Position numbers and translations under genes: made by a program
Shown here: one piece after another, positions 28,019 through 35,863 of the stretch
Numbering within the stretch: position 1 is the first letter of the stretch
Layout of the letters: every line of letters starts with the position of its first letter
NCBI GenBank assembly: GCA_900551445.1
Contig: URWA01000005.1
Coordinates: 52,641 to 116,640, forward strand
Origin: an uncultured Bacteroides sp.
GTDB taxonomy: Bacteria > Bacteroidota > Bacteroidia > Bacteroidales > Bacteroidaceae
Reading direction: 5' to 3'
Length of the DNA: 64,000 bases
The notes under the pieces: model-generated
Told to the model about the DNA's origin: nothing
Database searches by the model: none
What the model saw: only the letters and a program-made list of their open reading frames with translations

Positions 28019-28696
28019 ATGATTAAGATTGAGAACCTGACAAAAACGTTCCGTACTACGGAAGTAGAGACACTGGCACTGAATAAAGTAAGTTTGGAGG
28101 TAAGAGACAAGGAATTTGTAGCTATCATGGGACCTTCCGGATGCGGAAAGTCTACCTTATTGAATATTATGGGGCTGCTGGATAATCCGACTTCGGGAAG
28201 CTATTTCCTCGACGGAAAGGAAGTGGGCAGCCTGAAAGAAAAAGACCGTACCAACGTGCGCAAGGGAAACATCGGTTTCGTGTTCCAGAGTTTCAACCTG
28301 ATTGACGAGTTGAACGTGTTTGAGAACATCGAACTTCCGCTGACGTACCTGAAGGTGCCTTCTGAAGAACGGAAACGCCGGGTGAATGAAATCATGCAGC
28401 GGATGAACATCAGCCACCGTGCAAAGCACTATCCGCAACAGCTGTCCGGTGGTCAGCAACAGCGTGTGGCCATTGCCCGTGCCGTGGTTTCCGGACCGAA
28501 GATTATCCTGGCCGACGAGCCGACCGGTAACCTGGACTCCAAAAACGGACAGGAAGTGATGGAACTGCTGACCGAACTGAATAAGGAAGGAACCACCATT
28601 GTGATGGTGACACACAGCCAGCGTGATGCGGGTTTTGCCGGACGTGTCATCAACCTGTTCGATGGCCAGATTGTGGCTTCTATTGCGGAAATGTAA
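28019..28696 (+). CDS. ABC exporter ATP-binding subunit, LolD/MacB type
   Basis: The product has 225 residues with Walker A GPSGCGKST (38-46), signature LSGGQQQR (142-149) and Walker B IILADEPTGNLD (162-173). The short length and the NLDS segment are typical of the MacB/LolD/FtsE branch, which powers FtsX-like permeases rather than substrate import. It starts the operon and is followed after 12 bases by the permease gene. Confidence 0.95.
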   Translation: MIKIENLTKTFRTTEVETLALNKVSLEVRDKEFVAIMGPSGCGKSTLLNIMGLLDNPTSGSYFLDGKEVGSLKEKDRTNVRKGNIGFVFQSFNLIDELNVFENIELPLTYLKVPSEERKRRVNEIMQRMNISHRAKHYPQQLSGGQQQRVAIARAVVSGPKIILADEPTGNLDSKNGQEVMELLTELNKEGTTIVMVTHSQRDAGFAGRVINLFDGQIVASIAEM

Positions 28697-28708
28697 AAAC
28701 GGTGCCTT

Positions 28709-31084
28709 ATGAAACGTGCATTGAAAGGACTGTTTCGAAAAGGAGAGGCCAATGTGGTCAAGATTGTCTGCCTGAGTGTGGGGCTGGCCATCGGCTTGGT
28801 CATGCTGGCGGAGGTCATTTTCGAACGGTCGTATGATAACTTCCTGCCGGGGTTGAAAGAAACCTACCGGGTGGAAGAACGCTACAAACAGAAAGGCGTC
28901 GACTGGAAGGAGTTCACGCAGACTCCCGGTGCCATCGGACCGGGGTTGCAGCGTTATTGTCCGGCGGTGGAAGTGGCCACCCGTTTCACGGGGATTGGGT
29001 CGATGACGCTGACAACGGAAGACCATAAAGAACTGGATGGACAGGCTTATTTCTGCGACAGTACCTTCTTCCGGGTCTTCCCGCGGAAACTGCTGATGGG
29101 CGAGGAGCCTTATACGGGGTTGGAAAAGGCCAACAATGCGTATATCTCTTCCAAACTGCTGGAGGTGGCAGGCGAACAGATTATCGGGAAAACCTTGTCG
29201 TGGAAACAATATCCTGAGTTCCATGTGACCGTGGTCGGGGTGTTCGAGGCTTTTCCCGAGAATACCCATTTGCCACAGATGGATGTGCTCATTGCCCTGC
29301 CGACCATCGGGCAGGTGTCTTACGATGGAACGAACAACTGGCTGGGAAATGACCGTTACAAGACCTATGTCCGTCTGCGGAAAGGGAGCACTCCGGATGA
29401 CTTGAAGGAAGGCATGGACCGCATGCTGGAAGCGAATCACGTGACGGAGGCAATGGAGCGTGCGGGAAATGAGTATGACCTTACTCTCCGCCCCGTAGCC
29501 GAAATATTCACTTCGTCCGATTACAACCGCATCATGAACATCGTGTTTCTGAGTTTTGCGATTATCATGTTGCTGGTGGCTGTGCTGAACTATATCCTGC
29601 TGGTGGTTTCGTCCATGGTGAGCCGTGCCAAAGCCATTGCCACTTACCGTTGCTACGGGGCCGGAAGCGGCGACATTTACCGGATGATTCTTTCCGAGTC
29701 GTTGCTGCACGGACTGATTAGTCTGGCTTTGGCCGTATTGATTATTTTCGGCTTGCAGGATTTCCTGCAAGAACAGATTGGACACAGTCTGGAGTCGCTT
29801 TTCCCCTTGTCTACCGTATGGGTTTGTCTGGCAGTGACGGCCGGAGTGATTCTGCTTTGCGGAGTGATGCCGGGCTATCTTTATACCCGTATACCGGTGA
29901 CCTACGCTTATCGCCGTTACACGGAAAACAAACGGAGGTGGAAGCTGGGACTGCTGTGCTTGCAGTTTGTCTTGACTACATTCTTTGTCTGCCTGCTAAC
30001 GGTCATCGGCCTGGAGTATGACACCTTGATGAATTTCAATCCCGGATTTGAATACCGGAACACCTTGTATGCCGACCTGTCGGGCAGCAAGATGGTGGAA
30101 CGGGAACGCTGTGTGCAGGAACTGAAAAAACTGCCGGAGGTAAAGGCGGTTACCTGGGGTTACCAGCTCCTGTCGGATCATTGCAGTGGAGACAATGTGT
30201 ACAATCCCGAAACGGGAGAAGAATACATGAACATTGCCGACATGTATTATGTAGGTCCCGATTATCACAAGGCTTTCCAGATTCCGGTCATCGAAGGAAA
30301 TGTGTTTATCCCTACGCTGACAGATTCCTTGTCGCAGCAGGTGATGGTGAGCCGTCAGTTTGTGGAACGCATGAAAACACTGGCCGGATGGACAGGCTCT
30401 CCCATTGGGAAGTCGGTATATATTACCTCACATTCGGATAATGGAAGCATGGCCATTGTTTGCGGGGTGTACGAAGAAATCCATTTGGGTTCTCAGGTTT
30501 TGGAAGAACACGACGAGCGTCCTACAGTGATGTTCTATCGAAATAGACCTTCGGGTTATTTATATGTAGCGTTGAACCAGATGTCGCCCGAGGCCATGAA
30601 GCAAGTGCAGCAGGTGGTCGACCGAACGGTTGCTTCCCAGCAGTTGAAGGTGTACAGCCTGTCGCTGGAGATGGGCAACTTGTACAATGGAGTGTTGCAC
30701 GTGCGCAACAGTGTACTTTTTGCAGGCTTGTGTATCCTGATCATCGCCTTGACGGGACTGGTGGCCTATGTGCGCGACGAAGTGTCACGCCGCCGGGCGG
30801 AAATTGCCATCCGCATCATCCACGGGGCTTCTATGGCCGACGTGCAGAAAATCTTCCTGCTCGATTTGCTGAAGATTGCCCTTCCGGCTGTAGTGATTGG
30901 GGCCTTGTGTGCCTGGAAAGTCGGCGAACAGCTCTTGCAACTGTTTGCGGTGAAAATCGACCTTACCTGGTACCTGTTTGCTGGATGTATGCTGCTTGTC
31001 TGCGTGATTGTCTGGCTGGTGGCCTTCGGACTGGTATGGAAAGCTGCCCGTGCCAATCCCATGGAGAATTTAAGAACAGAATGA
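28709..31084 (+). CDS. ABC transporter permease with two FtsX/MacB-type units
   Basis: The product has 791 residues. A membrane segment near 20-40 (VVKIVCLSVGLAIGLVMLAE) is followed by a large periplasmic MacB-type domain, an FtsX block of three membrane helices (about 275-400), another helix near 415 (LLCLQFVLTTFFVCLLTVIG), a second periplasmic domain, and a second FtsX block (about 670-785) containing AEIAIRIIHGASMADVQ. This double arrangement is the long form common in Bacteroidota. Such systems use ATP to drive extracytoplasmic work or lipoprotein, peptide or drug export. The substrate is unknown. Confidence 0.92.
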   Translation: MKRALKGLFRKGEANVVKIVCLSVGLAIGLVMLAEVIFERSYDNFLPGLKETYRVEERYKQKGVDWKEFTQTPGAIGPGLQRYCPAVEVATRFTGIGSMTLTTEDHKELDGQAYFCDSTFFRVFPRKLLMGEEPYTGLEKANNAYISSKLLEVAGEQIIGKTLSWKQYPEFHVTVVGVFEAFPENTHLPQMDVLIALPTIGQVSYDGTNNWLGNDRYKTYVRLRKGSTPDDLKEGMDRMLEANHVTEAMERAGNEYDLTLRPVAEIFTSSDYNRIMNIVFLSFAIIMLLVAVLNYILLVVSSMVSRAKAIATYRCYGAGSGDIYRMILSESLLHGLISLALAVLIIFGLQDFLQEQIGHSLESLFPLSTVWVCLAVTAGVILLCGVMPGYLYTRIPVTYAYRRYTENKRRWKLGLLCLQFVLTTFFVCLLTVIGLEYDTLMNFNPGFEYRNTLYADLSGSKMVERERCVQELKKLPEVKAVTWGYQLLSDHCSGDNVYNPETGEEYMNIADMYYVGPDYHKAFQIPVIEGNVFIPTLTDSLSQQVMVSRQFVERMKTLAGWTGSPIGKSVYITSHSDNGSMAIVCGVYEEIHLGSQVLEEHDERPTVMFYRNRPSGYLYVALNQMSPEAMKQVQQVVDRTVASQQLKVYSLSLEMGNLYNGVLHVRNSVLFAGLCILIIALTGLVAYVRDEVSRRRAEIAIRIIHGASMADVQKIFLLDLLKIALPAVVIGALCAWKVGEQLLQLFAVKIDLTWYLFAGCMLLVCVIVWLVAFGLVWKAARANPMENLRTE

Positions 31085-31106
31085 TAATATGAAGTAAAAA
31101 ATAATT

Positions 31107-31111
31107 GGAGG
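31107..31111 (+). promoter_or_regulatory. Shine-Dalgarno-like site before the GIN-domain gene
   Basis: GGAGG stands nine bases before the ATG at 31121. Most genes in this window lack such a site. Confidence 0.5.
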
Positions 31112-31120
31112 TAAAGACTT

Positions 31121-32023
31121 ATGAAAATTGGAATGAATATACTCACATTGGCCTGTGCCATGGCATGTTTCAGCTGTATGGGAACTGCCCATACCGTTCA
31201 ACCGAGTCAGAACTATCAGACGGAACGTCGTACCATCGGGAATATACAGGAAGTGGCCACGCTCTCTTCCATCGATGTGGTGTATCACCAGACTTCCGGC
31301 CAGCCGTATGCGGAAATCTATGCATCCGACAATGTGATGCCCTACGTGATGCTGAAGGAATCGAAAGGTGCGCTGAGCGTGTATTATCAGGAGGGTACCA
31401 GTATCCAGGGAGAGAACCGTTGCCGGGTAGATGTATATGCGCCGTCTGTCAGTCGCTTTACGACGATGGCTTCCGGCGACATTGCCATTCCCAAAGGACT
31501 GCGCACGGAAGGAGGCATCCGTTTCCAGACGAATGCCAGTGGGGATATTGAATGTCCCACGGTGCAGTGCGGCAGTTTTGAGGCAGAAACCAATGCCAGT
31601 GGCGATGTGGAGGTACAGGAAGTCAACTGTCGGAAGTTGCAGGCTCGCATCAATGCCAGCGGCGATATGAAAATCAATAAGGCCGTATGCCGTGATGCTG
31701 CTTTGGCGGTCAATGCGTCCGGCGATTTCATCCTCTCCAACCTGCAGTGCCAGGAAACCTTGGAAGGTACGGTCAACGGCAGTGGCGATATGATGGTATC
31801 GGGCCGTTGCCTGAAGGCCGTGCTTCGGGACAACGCTTCCGGTGATTTGGATGCCGGCAGCCTGAAGGCCGAGGAAGTGGATGCAGCCGTCCATGGTTCC
31901 GGCGATTTGTCTTGCCGGGCCTCCAAAAAGCTTACAGCAAAATCCTACGGCAGTGGCAATTTGGTATATGCCGGTAACCCTTCGCAGGTGACAAAGGAAG
32001 GAAAACATATTTATAGCAAATAA
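31121..32023 (+). CDS. GIN-domain (DUF2807) secreted protein
   Basis: The product has 300 residues with a short hydrophobic signal; several cysteines (12, 16, 19) make lipid attachment possible, though no single lipobox is clear. From about 45 it is a putative auto-transporter adhesin head GIN domain (PF10988). A repeated NASGD or GSGD motif occurs about every 20 residues (for example QTNASGDIE, ETNASGDVE, RINASGDMK, AVNASGDFI), as in a right-handed beta-helix. The protein is expected in the periplasm or at the surface. It follows the ABC permease by 36 bases and ends the operon, so it may be part of the same envelope response. Confidence 0.88.
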   Translation: MKIGMNILTLACAMACFSCMGTAHTVQPSQNYQTERRTIGNIQEVATLSSIDVVYHQTSGQPYAEIYASDNVMPYVMLKESKGALSVYYQEGTSIQGENRCRVDVYAPSVSRFTTMASGDIAIPKGLRTEGGIRFQTNASGDIECPTVQCGSFEAETNASGDVEVQEVNCRKLQARINASGDMKINKAVCRDAALAVNASGDFILSNLQCQETLEGTVNGSGDMMVSGRCLKAVLRDNASGDLDAGSLKAEEVDAAVHGSGDLSCRASKKLTAKSYGSGNLVYAGNPSQVTKEGKHIYSK

Positions 32024-32054
32024 ACATAGAAAATCTCTTTTAAAGTTAAGTGGG

Positions 32055-32089
32055 GGTGAAAGGTCCGGGAGGTCCTTTCACCTTTTTTT
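32055..32089 (+). terminator. Terminator of the ABC/GIN operon
   Basis: GGTGAAAGG (32055-32063) pairs with CCTTTCACC (32074-32082), followed by seven T. Confidence 0.85.
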
Positions 32090-32194
32090 ATGTTGTTGAG
32101 TATCGGCCTTATTTTGCTACGGCATAGAATTGTGGCAGGAATACTGGCGGGTGGATAGAAAAATGCAAGGGAAAAGAGTGGAAAAAGCCCTGCC

Positions 32195-32290
32195 ATGTCT
32201 TATGTTTCCCGAGTCGGAACCGTAGGTTTTCCATCCGCGAAACGTACGTTTCCGCACGGAGAAACATACGTTTTCCACCAGGGAAACGTA
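32195..32290. repeat. 22-bp tandem palindromic repeat array A
   Basis: Units begin at 32217, 32239, 32261 and 32283 (last one cut short), with a degenerate unit before 32217. Each full unit is exactly 22 bases and carries the core GAAACGTACGTTTCC, which is palindromic at its centre; six variable bases separate the cores. Copies differ at only a few core positions. The same period and a similar core recur at 61890. Confidence 0.8.
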
Positions 32291-32332
32291 AAAAATGCCA
32301 AGACACTTGTGGGTTTGTGTCTTGGCATTTTT
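32291..32332. terminator. Two-way terminator between convergent genes
   Basis: A perfect 16-base-pair stem (32291-32306 with 32317-32332) has five A on one side and five T on the other, so it can serve the GIN operon on the plus strand and the lipoprotein gene on the minus strand. Confidence 0.88.
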
Positions 32333-32357
32333 CCTTTTTACTCTGAGAGTGATACGT

Positions 32358-32729
32358 CTATTTTCCTACGCTGAGTATTTCCACCACTTCCATCACGCCG
32401 TCGTATTCTGCGGCAAAGCCTTCAGTGGCCGGGCCTTTCAGCCGCACTTTCAACTGGGCCGGTACAGCGGTATAGGGCGAAGCCTCCGAAGGAAGGGCTG
32501 CCTTGTACTGCATTTCCAGCTGACCCGAGGGGTCGGTAATCCAGTAGGCCGTGGTGTCTCCGTCGGCAGTAAAGCTCTGGGCCTCATGCCCCATGACCAG
32601 TTGTCCGTGGAGCACCTGGATAGAGTCGGATGCTACAGCCTGCGTCTCGGGACTGTCCGCGGGCTTCTGGCTGCCTGAACCGCAGGAGGCCAGCAGGCTG
32701 AAGGCAAAAAGATAAATGATTTTTTTCAT
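32358..32729 (-). CDS. Small lipoprotein of unknown function
   Basis: The product has 123 residues and starts MKKIIYLFAFSLLASC, a clear lipobox with Cys16. The mature part has a low-complexity linker (about 17-35) and a compact beta-rich domain (LHGQLVMGHEAQSFT, DTTAYWITDPSG, LKVRLKG), which could be an OB-like fold as in the NlpE C-terminus. That likeness is weak and by eye only. The gene lies 21 bases after the antiporter gene on the same strand and may be cotranscribed with it. Confidence 0.8.
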   Translation of the reverse strand: MKKIIYLFAFSLLASCGSGSQKPADSPETQAVASDSIQVLHGQLVMGHEAQSFTADGDTTAYWITDPSGQLEMQYKAALPSEASPYTAVPAQLKVRLKGPATEGFAAEYDGVMEVVEILSVGK

Positions 32730-32750
32730 GATTCAAGTAGGTTTTAAGGG

Positions 32751-33710
32751 TTATTGTTGTGAAATTAAAAAAGCCGTGTACGCCACATAACATACCACCA
32801 GCAAGGCTCCTTCTATGCGGGTGATGGTCCGTTTCTTGAAGAACCAGCCCACCAGCCAGAACAGGATGGAAGAGCCCACCAGTACCGCCATGTCGATGTT
32901 GTTGATGTTGCCCATGGGGAGCGGGGAGAGGGTGGCACTGCATCCCAGCACGAAGAACACGTTGAACAGGTTGCTGCCGATGACGTTTCCGATGGCGATG
33001 CCCGGGTTTTTCTTCAAGGCTGCCGTGATGGAGGTGGCCAGTTCGGGAAGGGAAGTACCTCCGGCCACCAGAGTCAGACCGATGACGGAGTCGCTGACGC
33101 CCAGCGCACGGGCAATGCCGCTGGCTCCGTCCACAAACAGCTGTCCGCCGAAAATCAGTCCGGCCAGTCCACCTATAATATATAAGGCCGATTTCCAGGC
33201 TGGTAATTCCTTGACCTTCTGTTCCTCGCTGCCGTCTTCGTTCCCGTTGCGGGCAATGGCAAAGGTGTAGCGCATGAATATCAGGAAGAATCCCAGCAAC
33301 ACCAGTCCGTCTATCCGGCTGATGATGTCCTGGCTTTCTCCGTCGAGCAGACGGTCGTTGGCAAAGCAGGTCAGTACCAGGGCCGAAAGGATGACCAGCG
33401 GGATTTCCTTGCTCATGGTTCCTTTTCCCACCTGAATGGGCAGTACCAGGGCCGTGCAGCCGATAATCATCAGTACGTTGAAGATATTGCTTCCCACCAC
33501 GTTTCCGATGGACATTTCCGCACTGCCCTGCAAGGCAGAGAGCACACTGATGACCAGCTCAGGGGCAGAAGTGCCGAAGGCCACGATGGTCAGTCCGATA
33601 ACCAGGTCGGAGATGCGGAACCGTTTGGCTACGGAAGCTGCTCCGTCCGTCAGTCCGTTGGCCCCCACCAGAATCAGGGCCAGTCCGGCAATCAGTAAAA
33701 GTAAGTTCAT
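32751..33710 (-). CDS. CaCA-family sodium/calcium antiporter
   Basis: From the ATG at 33708-33710 the product has 319 residues; a second ATG at 33714-33716 is also possible, and the frame is open to 33773. The protein is almost entirely membrane helices, with the two inverted alpha-repeats of the family: GTSAPELVIS with GNVVGSNIFN, and GGTSLPELATS with GNVIGSNLFN. This is the YrbG type, which exchanges cations across the inner membrane. The -7 element at 33751 leaves a 5' leader of about 35 bases and favours the shorter starts. Confidence 0.93.
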   Translation of the reverse strand: MNLLLLIAGLALILVGANGLTDGAASVAKRFRISDLVIGLTIVAFGTSAPELVISVLSALQGSAEMSIGNVVGSNIFNVLMIIGCTALVLPIQVGKGTMSKEIPLVILSALVLTCFANDRLLDGESQDIISRIDGLVLLGFFLIFMRYTFAIARNGNEDGSEEQKVKELPAWKSALYIIGGLAGLIFGGQLFVDGASGIARALGVSDSVIGLTLVAGGTSLPELATSITAALKKNPGIAIGNVIGSNLFNVFFVLGCSATLSPLPMGNINNIDMAVLVGSSILFWLVGWFFKKRTITRIEGALLVVCYVAYTAFLISQQ

Positions 33711-33750
33711 CCACATAATATGTTTCGTTTTTGTTTGAGTCTGTCGGTTG

Positions 33751-33758
33751 CAAATATA
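33751..33758 (-). promoter_or_regulatory. -7 promoter element of the antiporter gene
   Basis: The minus strand reads TATATTTG, a match to TAnnTTTG, 40 bases before the start at 33710. The -33 box is not a perfect TTTG. Confidence 0.55.
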
Positions 33759-33857
33759 AACAAGAATATGCAAAGACTGAAATTTGCCGTTTCAAATGTG
33801 TACAGGTTGCCGGAGGGACAAATGCATGATTTTCTTCTCTTTTTTGCTTGATTTATT

Positions 33858-33889
33858 GTTGTATGTAATACACTAATTCCCTATCTTTG
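33858..33889 (+). promoter_or_regulatory. Promoter of the GH43-GH51 pair
   Basis: TATCTTTG (33882-33889) matches the -7 consensus, with a TTG at 33859-33861 twenty bases upstream. The expected start of transcription is near 33896, about 20 bases before the ATG. Confidence 0.65.
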
Positions 33890-33915
33890 CACCAAACGTT
33901 AACATGTAAAATAAT

Positions 33916-35838
33916 ATGAGAAACAGAATCCTGTCTTTATTGTTTTTGCTTCCGTTCATTTCGGAATCGTTGTCTGCCGCACTGGTGGACGAAAAAGATT
34001 ATGTGGCTTATTTGTTCACTTATTTTACGGGAAACCACATCAGTGAAGAGGCCGTGTGCTATGGGGTAAGTATGGATGGCTATACCTACTATGCCTTGAA
34101 CCACAACAAGCCGGTGCTTGATTCGAAGGTAATCAGTTCTACGGGTGGTGTGCGCGACCCTCACATCCTGAGAGGAGAGGACGGCCAGACGTTTTACATG
34201 GTGGTGACCGACATGGTCTCCGACAACGGATGGGATTCGAACCGGGCCATGGTGCTGTTGAAATCAACCGATTTGGTTAATTGGTCACATTCGGTAGTAA
34301 ATATCCAGAAGCGTTATCCGGGACAGGAAAAACTGAAAAGGGTGTGGGCGCCTCAGACCATTTTCGACAAGGAGGCAGGAAAATACATGGTTTATTTCTC
34401 CATGCAGTATGCCGGTGGTCCGGATGTCATCTATTATGCGTATGCCAATGACGATTTCACGGACCTGGAAGGAGAACCGAAACCGCTTTTCATTCCGCAA
34501 GACAAAAACTCTTGCATCGACGGCGATATCGTATTCAAAGACGGAGTATATCATCTCTTCTATAAGACCGAAGGTCATGGCAACGGCATCAAGGTAGCCA
34601 CGACCCGTGCGTTGACTTCCGGAAAATGGGAAGAACAACCGGACTACAAGCAGCAGACCAAGGAAGCCGTGGAAGGTGCCGGCACGTTCAAATTGATTGG
34701 ACAGGACAAATACATTCTGATGTACGATGTGTATATGAAAGGGGCTTACCAGTTTACGGAAACCACCGACCTGAAGCATTTCAAGGTGATTGACCATGCC
34801 GTGAAGATGAATTTCCATCCGCGTCACGGTACCATCATTCCGATTACCCGTGCCGAACTGAAACGCATCACGGACAAGTGGGGCAAACCGGCCGAACTGG
34901 GCGAACTGCCGGTGAATCCGGTGTTGCCGGGCTTCCATGCCGACCCTGAAGTGCTGTATGCGCATCAGACGCAGCGTTATTACATCTATTCCACTACCGA
35001 CGGACAGCCCGGATGGGGAGGATGGTATTTCACCGTATTTTCTTCTGCCGACCTGAAGGACTGGCAGTATGAAGGGGTGATGCTGGACTTGCGTTCGCCG
35101 CAGGTGCCATGGGCCAACGGAAATGCCTGGGCACCGGCCATTGAGGAAAAACTGATTGACGGGAAATACAAATATTTCTTTTATTACAGCGGTAACCCGA
35201 ATGACGATTCCGGTAAGAAAATCGGCGTGGCCGTAGCCGATTCGCCGGTAGGGCCTTTCAAGGACATGGGCAAACCGATTATTACGGATTCTCCGGTAGG
35301 TCACGGACAGCAGATTGACGTGGATGTGTTCACCGATCCGGTATCGGGCAAGTCGTATCTGTACTGGGGCAACGGCTACATGGCCGGTGCGGAACTGAAC
35401 GACGACATGGTATCCATCAAGAAAGAAACCCTGAAGGTGCTGACGCCGAAGGGAGGTACGCTGAAAGACTATGCCTATCGCGAAGCGCCCTACGTGTTCT
35501 ATCGCCAGGGTACTTACTACTTCATGTGGTCGGTAGACGATACAGGTTCTGCCAACTACCATGTGGCTTACGGCACGTCGGATTCTCCGCTGGGCCCGAT
35601 TAAGGTAGCCAAAGATCCGATTGCAATGATACAAGATCCGTCACAGGAAATTTACGGTACGGCACACAACTCTGTCGTGCGGAAGCCGGGAACCGATGAA
35701 TGGTATATCGTGTACCACCGCATCAACAAGAACTACCTGGACAAGGATAAAGGTCCGGGTGTACACCGCGAAGTATGCATCGACCGGATGGAATTCAATG
35801 CCGACGGTACCATTCAGCGCGTGAAAGTTTCCAAATAA
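33916..35838 (+). CDS. Double GH43 hydrolase, arabinofuranosidase/xylosidase-type
   Basis: The product has 640 residues with a signal peptide (about 1-21) and two complete five-bladed GH43 propellers. The first (about 28-315) has Asp81 in VRDPHIL, Asp202/204 in CIDGDIVF and Glu253 in AVEGAG. The second (about 335-640) has Asp343 in FHADPEV, Asp468/470 in QIDVDVF and Glu523 in YREAPY. Both therefore seem to keep the base, pKa-tuning and acid residues. GH43 acts on alpha-L-arabinofuranosyl, beta-xylosyl or beta-1,3-galactosyl links. The GH51 gene 25 bases downstream makes arabinose removal the best guess. Confidence 0.9.
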   Translation: MRNRILSLLFLLPFISESLSAALVDEKDYVAYLFTYFTGNHISEEAVCYGVSMDGYTYYALNHNKPVLDSKVISSTGGVRDPHILRGEDGQTFYMVVTDMVSDNGWDSNRAMVLLKSTDLVNWSHSVVNIQKRYPGQEKLKRVWAPQTIFDKEAGKYMVYFSMQYAGGPDVIYYAYANDDFTDLEGEPKPLFIPQDKNSCIDGDIVFKDGVYHLFYKTEGHGNGIKVATTRALTSGKWEEQPDYKQQTKEAVEGAGTFKLIGQDKYILMYDVYMKGAYQFTETTDLKHFKVIDHAVKMNFHPRHGTIIPITRAELKRITDKWGKPAELGELPVNPVLPGFHADPEVLYAHQTQRYYIYSTTDGQPGWGGWYFTVFSSADLKDWQYEGVMLDLRSPQVPWANGNAWAPAIEEKLIDGKYKYFFYYSGNPNDDSGKKIGVAVADSPVGPFKDMGKPIITDSPVGHGQQIDVDVFTDPVSGKSYLYWGNGYMAGAELNDDMVSIKKETLKVLTPKGGTLKDYAYREAPYVFYRQGTYYFMWSVDDTGSANYHVAYGTSDSPLGPIKVAKDPIAMIQDPSQEIYGTAHNSVVRKPGTDEWYIVYHRINKNYLDKDKGPGVHREVCIDRMEFNADGTIQRVKVSK

Positions 35839-35863
35839 TCTTTTCATTAAATCTGCTTACTCT

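Larger units (their letters stand above)
32024..32357. other. Gap between convergent genes with terminators and a repeat array
   Basis: This stretch has no supported gene. It contains the terminator at 32055, a plain AT/GC-mixed segment (32090-32194), the 22-bp tandem repeat array (32195-32290) and a long two-way terminator (32291-32332). Confidence 0.7.

Noticed and set aside
28157..29785. Long open frame of 542 codons on the minus strand across the ABC transporter genes
   Set aside because: It is antisense to two clearly conserved genes, is rich in His and Gln from reversed codon bias, and has no recognisable domain.
34285..35634. Open frame of 449 codons antisense to the GH43 gene
   Set aside because: It mirrors a conserved catalytic gene and its composition is typical of an antisense shadow.
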